The notes under the pieces are model-generated. The model saw nothing but the letters and a program-made list of their open reading frames with translations, searched no databases and had not been told where the DNA came from. Of a DNA stretch of 64,000 nt, positions 40,836 to 50,894 are shown piece after piece; positions within the stretch are counted from its first letter, which is position 1, and each line of letters starts with the position of its first letter. The stretch is from Azovibrio restrictus (GTDB lineage: Bacteria > Bacteroidota > Bacteroidia > Chitinophagales > Chitinophagaceae), in contig JANLJF010000019.1 in the NCBI GenBank assembly GCA_029255605.1, positions 39,413-103,412 on the forward strand. The letters run 5' to 3'. The position numbers and the translations under genes are program-made.

Positions 40836-42215
40836 TTAATTCTTTGCGTTATTCTTCCAGGCTTGCAGCTCTTCACAGCCCATGTATGCAGGGTCTATTT
40901 TTATGTAGTAGGTAGGCGATTTCTCTGCTACCCAATCCATCATTTTCTTTGCTTTCTTTTGCTGCAGCGCTATATCCTGTATGCGGGCATAATCGTCTTT
41001 CAGGTTGGCCTTGTGCGGCGCGGTGATGCTTTTCAAATACATTATGCGCGTACTGCGGTCGCCACGGCCGTTATCAAATACCTGCGGCTGCGAATAGCTG
41101 CCCACTTTCATCGTATCTATCATCAAAGCTATAGATGGGTCCAGGTTAGCAACTTCCATAGTAGTGCTACCTGTTTGCGGGTCGGCTATCATACCGCCGG
41201 TGCGGTTGCTCATTTCATCGTTTGAATATTTACCTACGGCTTCCTGAAACGTTATTTTTCCGGCAACCAGTTCTGAACGGATGCTATCCAGTTTCATGAA
41301 GGCCGCTTTATAGTCGGCTGAAGTATGCTCCGGTTTAATAAGGATGTGCCTTACATCGGCCTCTTCACCCCGGCGGCGTATCATCTGGATAATGTGGTAG
41401 CCGAATTGCGTTTTAACGATAGGCGATACATCGCCGTTTTGCAGTTTGAAAGCAGCAGCCACAAACTCTGTAGCCCAGCCACCGCCACGACGGCTTACGC
41501 CATCATAACGGCCACCATTATTACGGCTGCCCGGGTCATCGCTATACAGGCCGGCCATGGTTTCAAAGTCCTTTTTATCTACCACTATCTGCTTGCGGAT
41601 GTCTTCCAGCTTTTTGCGGGCATAATCATCTAGCTCAGGGCTAACGGCGGGATTGATAACTATTTGCCCCATTTCTACTGTAGCAGGAAAATCGGGGAGG
41701 CTATCTGTAGGGATTGTTTTGAAAAAAGCATTCACTTCGGCGGGGGTAATCTTTACATTCTGCATCAGTTGGCCCTGTACTTTTTCGGCCATCATGCTTT
41801 CGCGTATCACATCGCGATAGTCCTCCTTCATCTGGAAAACGGTTCTGCCCGATACTTCTTCCAGTTTTTCCTTAGAGCCAAACTGCTGGATGAAATAACG
41901 GAGGCGGTTTTCCAAAGCACCCTCTACTTCTTCTTCACTTACCAGAAGGCTATCCCGTTCAGCCTGTTCCACCAGCATTTTCTGCAGGATGATTTGCTGC
42001 AGTAAGCCGCATTTGTCTTTATCGGATGGCTCCTGGCCTGTTTGCTGGGCTGCCTGGGCCGCCTGTACTTCCAGTTCGGATTGTAAAACGATACGGTTTT
42101 TGCCAACTACAGCTAGTATCTTATCGGCAACCTGCGCGGTAGCTGTAGTAGCACTAACGCCCAGCAGCAATGCTGCTGCCAGATAGTTATATATTTTTTT
42201 ATTAAGCATTGACAC
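40836..42215 (-). CDS. SurA-like periplasmic peptidylprolyl isomerase (PpiC domain)
   Basis: Signal peptide; VADKILAVVGKNRIVLQSELE; parvulin core FVAAAFKLQNGDVSPIVKTQFGYHIIQM. Confidence 0.93.
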   Translation of the reverse strand: MSMLNKKIYNYLAAALLLGVSATTATAQVADKILAVVGKNRIVLQSELEVQAAQAAQQTGQEPSDKDKCGLLQQIILQKMLVEQAERDSLLVSEEEVEGALENRLRYFIQQFGSKEKLEEVSGRTVFQMKEDYRDVIRESMMAEKVQGQLMQNVKITPAEVNAFFKTIPTDSLPDFPATVEMGQIVINPAVSPELDDYARKKLEDIRKQIVVDKKDFETMAGLYSDDPGSRNNGGRYDGVSRRGGGWATEFVAAAFKLQNGDVSPIVKTQFGYHIIQMIRRRGEEADVRHILIKPEHTSADYKAAFMKLDSIRSELVAGKITFQEAVGKYSNDEMSNRTGGMIADPQTGSTTMEVANLDPSIALMIDTMKVGSYSQPQVFDNGRGDRSTRIMYLKSITAPHKANLKDDYARIQDIALQQKKAKKMMDWVAEKSPTYYIKIDPAYMGCEELQAWKNNAKN

Positions 42216-42296
42216 GTTATAATATGGCTGGCAAATGTAGATTATTATTTATAAGCGAAACGTTAAACTAAATGCCTGATTCATACAGGTATTGAC

Positions 42297-43424
42297 CTAT
42301 TTAGCCTTCTTTTCTTTGATAAAGATACCATCTACCTTTTTGCTGTTGTAAAAATCGGCAGCTACGGGGCGGTAAGGATGTTCGCCAAGCCAAGCCTCCA
42401 GTTTCGGAATGGCATCGGGGTGAAACTTCTTCCATGCGTCAAACTGCTGCGAGTTGTCTATTTTACCGAATACCCATTGGTTATACACGTCGAAATAGCC
42501 ATTGCGAAGCATATCATCCAGCCTGTTGAAAAGGCTGACCGGGTATTTACCAGCATATGCTTTCATCCATTCCATCAGGAACCGGGTACGCAGCATGATG
42601 AGGTTTTCGGTAGTAATACCATCACTCACCACAGGAGATAATTTAAGATAGGTATGCTCTACCGCCTCTTCAAAAGTATTGCCAGCTGTGGCTGCCAGTT
42701 TTTGCTTGCTGCCACCTTTGAATTTGGGTATCTCGCCGGTACCCAGCATTTTATACAGCCGTTGGTAGGCACCTAACAGCATATCGCGGGTTTCATTAGC
42801 ACGTGGTGTCTGCTGTTCTATATTTAGGAACATTTCGGCATAAATAACCGCCCATACTGGTTTTTGAGTGCCCATATACATGCGGGCGGCCTCGTAATAG
42901 TTTATATGATAGGCAGGATCGGCTTCAATACCATCCAGCCAGGTTTCAAGGGCATATACCGGTTGCTCATCCATCTCATACATCCTGCCCAGCTCATGAA
43001 ACAGCAGGCCGGAATGTGGGTAGCGTTCCAATCCCTTCTGCAATATGTTTTTAGCTTTTTTCTTTTCCTTTTGTGCTACATATGCTGAACCCGCTATCTG
43101 GAAGCTTTGCGCATCGGCCTCGCCACTTTTAATAATAGGTTCCAGTATCTTATGTGTTTCATCATACTCACCTGCCAGGTAGTATGCCTGTCCCAGGTCG
43201 CGGTACAGGATCATCTTTTCCGGCGCCAGTTGAATGGCATTCCGATAGGTAATGATAGCCTGCTGGATATTGCCCCGCATCAAGTCGCCACGGGCAGCAT
43301 TATACATCTGTGCCACTTCAGGACTGGGCCAGTCGCTATCTTGCGCCAACAGGCTAAAAGGCATCAGCAATAAAAATAGGAATGTAAATTTCACGCTAAG
43401 AAAATGCTGGTAAAAACAGCGCAA
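42297..43424 (-). CDS. Secreted tetratricopeptide-repeat protein
   Basis: Signal peptide then TPR units (DLMRGNIQQAIITYRNAIQLAPEKMILYRDLGQAYY...). Confidence 0.8.
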   Translation of the reverse strand: MRCFYQHFLSVKFTFLFLLLMPFSLLAQDSDWPSPEVAQMYNAARGDLMRGNIQQAIITYRNAIQLAPEKMILYRDLGQAYYLAGEYDETHKILEPIIKSGEADAQSFQIAGSAYVAQKEKKKAKNILQKGLERYPHSGLLFHELGRMYEMDEQPVYALETWLDGIEADPAYHINYYEAARMYMGTQKPVWAVIYAEMFLNIEQQTPRANETRDMLLGAYQRLYKMLGTGEIPKFKGGSKQKLAATAGNTFEEAVEHTYLKLSPVVSDGITTENLIMLRTRFLMEWMKAYAGKYPVSLFNRLDDMLRNGYFDVYNQWVFGKIDNSQQFDAWKKFHPDAIPKLEAWLGEHPYRPVAADFYNSKKVDGIFIKEKKAK

Positions 43425-43550
43425 AAGTATTGAGAAATAGCTATGGAAAGGATAAAAATGTAGTAATAATAATATTTATCTATGGGTTTAACATTTTATT
43501 ATTGATGCTAAGCGCTGTTCATCAGCATATTTAGTGTTAATTTGCCAACG

Positions 43551-43862
43551 ATGCGTAAACTGCTGGCGTATATCTTTCTCACTATCTTTTCCTTCCAGGT
43601 GCTTCCTGTGAAGGAAATAGGGAAGATATTGTTCAAAGGCATGATGACAGAAGAGATACATGAAACTTGCCACAGCGCAGATGATACACCCGGCAGCAAA
43701 TTGAAAAAAGGTGCCGAACCCTTCAAGCTTATTAGTAGCGAAGCGAGCCTTACCGCACAGATTTTACACCTGGATAGGGCTATAGAAACAGCCATTCACG
43801 AAGCCGAACGGCTCCCCAATAATTTCGTCCCCGATATTTTTACACCGCCTCCCAACTGCTAA
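43551..43862 (+). CDS. Small secreted hypothetical protein
   Basis: MRKLLAYIFLTIFSFQVLPVKEIGKILFKG, signal-like N-terminus, Pro/Cys C-terminus; ATG at 43551; upstream of SulP. Confidence 0.6.
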   Translation: MRKLLAYIFLTIFSFQVLPVKEIGKILFKGMMTEEIHETCHSADDTPGSKLKKGAEPFKLISSEASLTAQILHLDRAIETAIHEAERLPNNFVPDIFTPPPNC

Positions 43863-44000
43863 GCCTTCATAGCATCTATGGGCCTCGTATGCCCAATTGT
43901 ATCCATTTTTATTTTTAAAAACCAACAAGCACTGTTCGTAGTGTGCGCCGTTTAAACCCGTGTGTAGCATCCATGCGTACATACAGGCGTTTTTACAGCT

Positions 44001-45668
44001 ATGATCAATTTTATGAAACAAGAAGGCTTATTCAAATATTTTAAGAACGACCTTGTTGCCGGCATTATCGTCTTTCTCATTGCCCTGCCATTGTGCCTGG
44101 GTATAGCGCTGGCATCGGGCGCACCACTTTTCTCCGGTATTGTGGCCGGTATAGTAGGTGGTATTGTTATTGGTTTCCTGAGCGGCTCTCAATTGAGCGT
44201 AGTGGGGCCAGCTGCCGGACTGACGGCTATAGTACTGAGCGCCATTGGCGAATTGGGTGCTTTTGACGTTTTTCTATGCTCGGTAATGGTAGCAGGTGCT
44301 GTACAATTTGTATTGGGCATACTGAAAGCCGGCACGATAGCCAATTATTTTCCCAGCAGCGTGATAGAAGGCATGCTGGCAGGTATTGGATTGACAATTA
44401 TCATTAAACAAATACCCGACGCGGTAGGCTATACCAAGCAAAACCATGATAGTATGGTGGATGCAGAAGATGGCTTTTCTATGGACATCATAACCGACAG
44501 CCTGCGACACATAGAACCGGGTGCAGCTATTATAGCAATACTGGGTATATTGATATTGATATTGTGGCAAACCAAAGCTTTCAGTAAACTGAAGTTTTTG
44601 CCAAGCGGACTAGTAGTAGTAATAATAGGCGTATTGCTGAATGGCCTGTATCAAATGACAAGTGGCAATCTTTACCTGGACAATACACACCTGGTAAGCC
44701 TGCCGGTAGCTACTGATTTCAATAGCTTCATTGGTAACTTCATGATGCCTGATTTTACTGCATTATCTAACCCGAAAGTATGGCAGATAGGTGTGGTAAT
44801 AGCAGTTGTGGCATCTATTGAAACACTGCTGTGTATAGAGGCAACAGATAAACTGGATCCGCTGAAACGGTATACACCAACCAACCGTGAGCTACGTGCG
44901 CAAGGCATAGGCAATATGGTAAGCGGCCTGATAGGCGGCCTGCCGGTAACATCTGTTATCGTACGTTCATCGGCCAATATCAATGCAGGCGCACGTACAA
45001 AGCTCTCAGCAATCATACATGGTACCTTGTTATTAGTATGTGTGGCTGCCATCCCAACCATATTGAACCTGATACCCAAAGCATCGCTGGCGGCCATATT
45101 GATATATACCGGTTACAAGCTTTGCAAACCATCGGTATTCAAGCACATATGGAAAGAAGGTGGCGCTACACAGTTCATTCCTTTTGTGGCAACGGCGATA
45201 GGTGTAGTATCGCTAGACCTGTTGAAAGGTGTGGGTATAGGCCTGGTGGTAGCTGTGTTTTATACATTGCGTGCCAATATGCGCATACCCTACTATTTTC
45301 AGCGCAGCAGCTTCAGCAATGGTGAGCTCGTAAAATTGACATTGGCACAGGAAGTATCGTTCCTGAACAAAGCAAGTATTAAAGAAACACTGGAAAAACT
45401 ACCTGAAAACACCAGCATTATTGTAGATGCCAGCCAGACAGAATATATAGATTATGACGTGCTGGAACTGATACGCGATTTTCATGAAAGTAAAGCACCG
45501 GATAGAAATATAAAGCTATCGCTGATAGGCTTTAAGAATACGTATAAAGTGCCCTCGGCAGCATCGGAATGGGATGTAGTATCTGAATTGGCAAATGGCA
45601 ATGAAGAGCCCAAACGCAGCGCAGGTACTTATAAAAAACTGCTGAAGCAACTGACAGGTAATGACTAA
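44001..45668 (+). CDS. SulP-family inorganic anion transporter with STAS domain
   Basis: FKNDLVAGIIVFLIALPLCLGIALASGAPLFSGIVAGIVGGIV; C-terminal STAS-like SIIVDASQTEYIDYDVLELIRDF. Confidence 0.93.
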   Translation: MINFMKQEGLFKYFKNDLVAGIIVFLIALPLCLGIALASGAPLFSGIVAGIVGGIVIGFLSGSQLSVVGPAAGLTAIVLSAIGELGAFDVFLCSVMVAGAVQFVLGILKAGTIANYFPSSVIEGMLAGIGLTIIIKQIPDAVGYTKQNHDSMVDAEDGFSMDIITDSLRHIEPGAAIIAILGILILILWQTKAFSKLKFLPSGLVVVIIGVLLNGLYQMTSGNLYLDNTHLVSLPVATDFNSFIGNFMMPDFTALSNPKVWQIGVVIAVVASIETLLCIEATDKLDPLKRYTPTNRELRAQGIGNMVSGLIGGLPVTSVIVRSSANINAGARTKLSAIIHGTLLLVCVAAIPTILNLIPKASLAAILIYTGYKLCKPSVFKHIWKEGGATQFIPFVATAIGVVSLDLLKGVGIGLVVAVFYTLRANMRIPYYFQRSSFSNGELVKLTLAQEVSFLNKASIKETLEKLPENTSIIVDASQTEYIDYDVLELIRDFHESKAPDRNIKLSLIGFKNTYKVPSAASEWDVVSELANGNEEPKRSAGTYKKLLKQLTGND

Positions 45669-45704
45669 AACTCATAATTATTTAACCACAAAAACTATTT
45701 TAAA

Positions 45705-46376
45705 ATGCATACTTTAAAAAATATAGACAAAGCAAATATCACGCCATCGCTCGCATTACAATTGTTGAAGAATGGCAACTTCAGGTTTGTTAATAACCTA
45801 AAAGTGAACCGCGACCTGCTGGAACTGGTAAATGAAACAAAAGATGACCAGTTTCCATTTGCTGCCATTGTTAGCTGCATGGATTCACGTACATCGGCAG
45901 AGGTGGTGTTTGATCAGGGTTTGGGCGACATATTCAGTATACGTATAGCTGGTAATGTGATAAATAATGATATACTGGGCAGCCTGGAATATGCTACCGC
46001 TGCGGTGAAAACCCCATTGATAGTGGTATTGGGCCATACAGGTTGTGGTGCTATAAAAGGCGCCTGCGATCATGTAGAACTCGGTAACCTGACATCGCTG
46101 CTGAATAAAATACAACCTGCTGTGCAACAGGAGCAAAAGCATACGCAGCGCGATGGTAAAAATGCGCAATTTGTAAACGAGGTGGCTATGCTGAACGTAC
46201 ACCACTCTGTAGACAGGATATTGGCTGAGAGTACCATCATAAATGAACTGGTAAGCAGTGGTAAGGTAGGCATCATAGGTGCTATGTATAATGTAGCTAC
46301 AGGCAGGGTAGAATTCCTGGAAGAAACCATCCGTATGGCACAACCCCAAGATATGAGTATGGCGCTTGCCGGTTGA
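45705..46376 (+). CDS. Beta-carbonic anhydrase
   Basis: VSCMDSRTSAEVVFDQGLGDIFSIRIAGNV...VVLGHTGCGAIKGAC. Confidence 0.95.
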   Translation: MHTLKNIDKANITPSLALQLLKNGNFRFVNNLKVNRDLLELVNETKDDQFPFAAIVSCMDSRTSAEVVFDQGLGDIFSIRIAGNVINNDILGSLEYATAAVKTPLIVVLGHTGCGAIKGACDHVELGNLTSLLNKIQPAVQQEQKHTQRDGKNAQFVNEVAMLNVHHSVDRILAESTIINELVSSGKVGIIGAMYNVATGRVEFLEETIRMAQPQDMSMALAG

Positions 46377-46407
46377 TCATATTGAGAGAGGTGTCTTATT
46401 TTTATGG

Positions 46408-46438
46408 AACCGTTGCCCGTAAGGGCGCGGTTTTTTTG
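46408..46438. terminator. Rho-independent terminator
   Basis: AACCGTTGCCC-GTAA-GGGCGCGGTTTTTTT. Confidence 0.85.
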
Positions 46439-46522
46439 TTAATTCTATGTAACATCTTTGGCGTACCTTTTAATTAAGAAGTGCACCTTTGCATATTTGT
46501 GGAGCTATCATAAAAGCAAACT

Positions 46523-47503
46523 ATGAGCACAATCAGGAAAATAGGAGTAATGACATCGGGCGGCGATAGCCCCGGCATGAATGCGGCTATACGTGCAGTA
46601 GTACGTACTGCTACTTATCATGGGATAGAAGCATATGGTATCAGGCGTGGCTACCAGGGTATGATAGATGGCGATATATATAAAATGGAAGCGAAGGATG
46701 TATCGAACATTATACAGCGTGGTGGCACTATACTGAAAACGGCACGCAGTAAAGAATTTATGACTGATGAAGGGATGCAAAAAGCCTATGACAACCTGCA
46801 AAAACATGGCATAGAGGGCTTGGTGCTGATAGGTGGTGATGGTACTTTTAAAGGTGCTGTTGCCTTCTTTAAAAAATATACGATACCGGCAGTGGGTTTG
46901 CCGGGTACGATAGACAAAGATCTGGCAGGTACGGACTTTACTATAGGCTTTGATACAGCGGTAAATACAGCGGTAGATGCAATAGATAAGATACGTGATA
47001 CTGCAGAAGCGCACGATAGGTTATTTATTGTAGAAGTAATGGGCCGCGATGCAGGGTATATAGCATTGCATAGTGGCCTGGCCTGCGGTGCAGAAGATAT
47101 ACTGCTGCCTGAAACAGTGACCAATATAAACGATGTGCTGGATAGAATAGATATGGACGAACGCCGTAAGAAAACCGTGCATATACTGGTAGTAGCAGAG
47201 GGCGATGATTTTGGCGGCGCTAAAGAATTACAAGCCAAAGTGCAGGAACGCTTCCCGATGCTGGATAGACGAAGTGCCATACTAGGACATATACAGCGTG
47301 GTGGGTCGCCTACCTGTGCAGACAGGATACTGGCCAGCAGATTGGGTTATGCAGCTGTAGATGCACTGCGGAAGGGCCAAACACAAGTAATGGCAGGCAT
47401 AATAAATGGAGAAATAGTGTACACACCGTTTGAAAAAGCTATTAAAGAAAACGTATGCCTCAGTAAGGATATGATAGATATGATAAGAGTGCTGGCAGTG
47501 TAG
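46523..47503 (+). CDS. pfkA: 6-phosphofructokinase
   Basis: VMTSGGDSPGMNAAIRAVVR, GGDGTFKGA, PGTIDKDLAGTDFTIGFDTA. Confidence 0.96.
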   Translation: MSTIRKIGVMTSGGDSPGMNAAIRAVVRTATYHGIEAYGIRRGYQGMIDGDIYKMEAKDVSNIIQRGGTILKTARSKEFMTDEGMQKAYDNLQKHGIEGLVLIGGDGTFKGAVAFFKKYTIPAVGLPGTIDKDLAGTDFTIGFDTAVNTAVDAIDKIRDTAEAHDRLFIVEVMGRDAGYIALHSGLACGAEDILLPETVTNINDVLDRIDMDERRKKTVHILVVAEGDDFGGAKELQAKVQERFPMLDRRSAILGHIQRGGSPTCADRILASRLGYAAVDALRKGQTQVMAGIINGEIVYTPFEKAIKENVCLSKDMIDMIRVLAV

Positions 47504-47563
47504 TTAGAAATACTAATTTCTAAAGCTAAAATCCTAAACAAGCATTTCTAAATACAGTATAGA

Positions 47564-48559
47564 TTGTTTCAAAAGTTACTACTCACTATTTGCTTTGCGA
47601 TACTTGCTACAGCCGTATATGCGCAGGGTAAGGATTATGCTGTAGCTTTTTATAACCTGGAGAACCTTTTTGATACGCTGGATGACCCATATGCCCATGA
47701 TGAGGATTTTACTCCCAAAGGCAGTTATCGATATACAGATAAAGTATACAGGCAGAAACTACATAATATAGCCGGCGTATTTCAGAGCATAGGTACGGGT
47801 AAAGTAGCAGATGGTGCCATATTGATAGGTGTGGCTGAAATAGAGAACAACCGTGTATTGAATGACTTGATTTCTCAGCCTGAAATAAAAAGCAGAGGTT
47901 ATAAATATGTGTGGTATAACAGCCGGGACGAGCGGGGTATAGATGTAGCGCTGGTGTATAACCCTAAGTTCTTCAAGCCGCTGATGTCAAAGCCATTGCC
48001 GGTATCGTTGCATGGCAGCGATGCTACGCGCGATGTACTGTATGTAATGGGCACCCTGGTAGGCGATACCGTACATGTGCTGGTAAACCACTGGCCTTCG
48101 CGCAGGGAAGGCAGAGAGGAAACGGCAGATAAACGGAATGTATTGGCAATGGTGAACCGAAAGAAGATAGATGCCATACTGCAAGCAAATCCTAAGGCGC
48201 GCATACTGGTGATGGGCGACCTGAATGATAATCCCACGGATGGCAGTGTGCAGCAAACGCTGGGTGCTAAAGCAGACAGAAACAGCAATCTTTACAACCC
48301 ATGGATAGACCTCTTTAAAAATGGCAAGGGTACTGGCGTGTTTGAGCGCGTGTGGTACCTGTTCGACCAGGTGATCATCTCTAATGGCTTTATGCAACAT
48401 GCAGGATTGCAGTATGTAGCATGCGAGATATATGACCGTCCTTTTCTGCGGCAAACAGGTGGAAAGTTTATTGGCTATCCGCGTCGCTCGTTTCGTGGCA
48501 AATTCTGGAACAATGGCTACAGTGACCATTTTCCTGTAGTGGTATACTTGAAGAAATAG
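47564..48559 (+). CDS. Secreted endonuclease/exonuclease/phosphatase family protein
   Basis: FYNLENLFDTLDDP, GVAEIENN, VMGDLNDNPTDGS, YSDHFPVVV; probable TTG start with signal peptide. Confidence 0.9.
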   Translation: MFQKLLLTICFAILATAVYAQGKDYAVAFYNLENLFDTLDDPYAHDEDFTPKGSYRYTDKVYRQKLHNIAGVFQSIGTGKVADGAILIGVAEIENNRVLNDLISQPEIKSRGYKYVWYNSRDERGIDVALVYNPKFFKPLMSKPLPVSLHGSDATRDVLYVMGTLVGDTVHVLVNHWPSRREGREETADKRNVLAMVNRKKIDAILQANPKARILVMGDLNDNPTDGSVQQTLGAKADRNSNLYNPWIDLFKNGKGTGVFERVWYLFDQVIISNGFMQHAGLQYVACEIYDRPFLRQTGGKFIGYPRRSFRGKFWNNGYSDHFPVVVYLKK

Positions 48560-48560
48560 A

Positions 48561-48584
48561 AAAAGGGAGTAAACACTCCCTTTT
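48561..48584. terminator. Bidirectional terminator
   Basis: AAAAGGGAGT-AAAC-ACTCCCTTTT between converging genes. Confidence 0.88.
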
Positions 48585-48608
48585 ATGTACCACACACCCA
48601 ATTAAAAA

Positions 48609-49043
48609 TCAGTCAACTGTGATTTTGCTGGTAGTAGATTTGGAAACGTCTTTTTTAGGTAAGCGCAAACAAAGAATACCATCAGTGTAAGTTGCAGTGA
48701 TCTTTTCTTTACTTACATCTTGAGGTAGCGAAAAACTGCGGGAAAAAGATGAATAGTTATATTCCTTGCGTGTATAACCTTCATCTTTATCTTCTTTTTC
48801 TGCTTCATCTGCAGCGCTGATAGTCATAAGGTTTTCGTCAACATCTATATTTAAATCATCTTTTTTAAAACCCGGTACTGCCATTGATACCTCATAATAA
48901 TCTTTCTTATCTGCAACGTTTACGGCAGGTATCGTTAGCATTCTTTTAAACCCTGTTTCAAACCATTCATTCCATGGTTTGAAAAAATCATCAAATGAAG
49001 AAGGCAGGAAATCCCTCTTTTTTGCTAATGTGTTGGCTGCCAT
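48609..49043 (-). CDS. Hsp20/alpha-crystallin small heat-shock protein
   Basis: VNVADKKDYYEVSMAVPGFKKDDLNIDVDENLMTISA..., SFSRSFSLPQDV, ATYTDGILCLRLPKK. Confidence 0.95.
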   Translation of the reverse strand: MAANTLAKKRDFLPSSFDDFFKPWNEWFETGFKRMLTIPAVNVADKKDYYEVSMAVPGFKKDDLNIDVDENLMTISAADEAEKEDKDEGYTRKEYNYSSFSRSFSLPQDVSKEKITATYTDGILCLRLPKKDVSKSTTSKITVD

Positions 49044-49194
49044 AACTCATTGTTTTATTGTGATCTGAAAGTTTATATGGCAAAGGAACACCGGATTCTA
49101 TCACTAATCAATGACTGGTATCAGAGAATAGAGATGATTAATATCATATATAGAGGAATGCTTGCATTGTTAGATTTGTATAAAACTTTATTCT

Positions 49195-50016
49195 ATGAAG
49201 AAGATTATAGTAGTTTTTGACGGCGCGCATTTTGCGGAGGGGGCTATGAACTATGTAAATGCTGTTAATAATGAAGCGCCGGTATTAGCTATTGGGTTGT
49301 TTTTACCTTCTATAGACTATGCAGAAATGTTGACGTTTTATAGTGCCGGTATAGCAGGCCCGTTATATATACCCAGTATTGATACTGAGGCAAATGATAT
49401 TTTTGCCAATGTTGAAAGGTTCAAGGCATATTGTATTAAGCACAATATTGAACACAGAGTGCATGATACCATTAACGGAGGTGTTATAGAAGTATTGAAA
49501 AGTGAAAGCCGGTATGCGGACCTGATACTATTAAGTAGTGATTTGTTTTATGAAAACCTTGGTGAAATTTCTAAACAGGAATATATTGAAGATACATTGA
49601 AAGCTACGGAATGTCCTGTACTGCTTTTGCCGGAAAACTATAAAACGCCCGCTAGCGTAGTAATGGCTTACGATGGCACAATGTCTTCAATACATGCAAT
49701 AAAACAGTTTGCATACACAATGAAAGAGTGGGTAGGGTTGCCAACTACCATTGTTTATGCATCCGATAAAGACGATGATATTCCTGAGTTGCCTATGCTG
49801 AAAGAGTATGCATCTCGTCATTTTTCGGATTTAACCTTTTTAAAATTGGAAGCAAATCCGAATAAATATTTTGAAACATGGCTACAAAATAAAGGTGCTG
49901 CTATGTTAGTAACCGGTGCGTATGGTAAGAGGACATTGACGGGAAGCTTTAAGAAGCACTTTCTCCAGGATATAATCGCTGAACATAAATTGCCGATATT
50001 TATTGCACATAAATAG
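49195..50016 (+). CDS. Universal stress protein-like
   Basis: MKKIIVVFDGAHFAEGAMNYVNAV; second half MAYDGTMSSIHAIKQFAYT...LVTGAYGKRTLTGSFKKHFLQDII. Confidence 0.8.
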   Translation: MKKIIVVFDGAHFAEGAMNYVNAVNNEAPVLAIGLFLPSIDYAEMLTFYSAGIAGPLYIPSIDTEANDIFANVERFKAYCIKHNIEHRVHDTINGGVIEVLKSESRYADLILLSSDLFYENLGEISKQEYIEDTLKATECPVLLLPENYKTPASVVMAYDGTMSSIHAIKQFAYTMKEWVGLPTTIVYASDKDDDIPELPMLKEYASRHFSDLTFLKLEANPNKYFETWLQNKGAAMLVTGAYGKRTLTGSFKKHFLQDIIAEHKLPIFIAHK

Positions 50017-50034
50017 TATCAGTTTTATTTATCG

Positions 50035-50062
50035 TATAGTGGTATACCCAAGTATACCACTA
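50035..50062. terminator. Perfect 12-bp stem hairpin after USP gene
   Basis: ATAGTGGTATAC-CCAA-GTATACCACTAT followed by CTTATTTT. Confidence 0.7.
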
Positions 50063-50086
50063 TCTTATTTTCATAAATAGGTGTTA

Positions 50087-50094
50087 TACCTTTG
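50087..50094 (+). promoter_or_regulatory. Bacteroidota-type -7 element TACCTTTG
   Basis: Matches TAnnTTTG upstream of the DsbA-family gene. Confidence 0.45.
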
Positions 50095-50179
50095 CAATAT
50101 AGTATGCGCTTGAAACCATAAGCCTACTGCATAGAAACGCTATTAATCGCCTTGATCAGTCAGTAGTAAAAACAAAAAG

Positions 50180-50887
50180 ATGAAAGTAGATATCTGGAGT
50201 GATGTGATGTGCCCGTTTTGTTATATAGGTAAACGGAAGTTTGAAAATGCACTGGCGCAGTTTGCTAATAAGGAAGATATAGAAATAGAATGGCACAGTT
50301 TTCAGCTTGATCCTACTGTGCAACCGGAGCCGGGCAAAGATATATATAGCTACCTGGCAGAACGTAAAGGTTTAAGCGTAGAACAAAGCAAGCAAATGCA
50401 TGGCAATGTGGTGCGCATGGCAGCCGATGTAGGGTTGCAGTATAATTTTGATAAAGCAGTAATTGCCAATTCATATGATGCACACCGTGTAAGCCAGCTG
50501 GCAAAAAAGTATGGTAAAGGTGATGCGATGGAAGAACAGCTTTTTAAAGGGTATTTTACAGAAGGGAAGGATATATCTGACCATGAAACGCTGGTGGCTA
50601 TGGCTGCCGCAATAGGCATGAATGATGAAGAAGTGAGGCAAATGCTGGCAGGCAATGCCTATAAAGATGCTGTAGACGCGGATATACACCGTGCCGCACA
50701 GATAGGTATCAATGGCGTGCCTTTCTTTGTTTTCAATAATAGATATGCTGTAAGCGGTGCCCAGCAGCCCGAAACATTCCTAGGTGCGCTGAATGCTGCG
50801 TGGAAGGAATATGAGAAAGAAAACCCTAAGCTGACGATGATAGATGGCGATGCAGAGAGCTGCGAAATAGGCGGTGACTGTAAATAG
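50180..50887 (+). CDS. DsbA-family oxidoreductase (FrnE-like)
   Basis: DIWSDVMCPFCYIGKRKFENAL, GINGVPFFVFNNRYAVSGAQ. Confidence 0.94.
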   Translation: MKVDIWSDVMCPFCYIGKRKFENALAQFANKEDIEIEWHSFQLDPTVQPEPGKDIYSYLAERKGLSVEQSKQMHGNVVRMAADVGLQYNFDKAVIANSYDAHRVSQLAKKYGKGDAMEEQLFKGYFTEGKDISDHETLVAMAAAIGMNDEEVRQMLAGNAYKDAVDADIHRAAQIGINGVPFFVFNNRYAVSGAQQPETFLGALNAAWKEYEKENPKLTMIDGDAESCEIGGDCK

Positions 50888-50894
50888 CCGCCAT

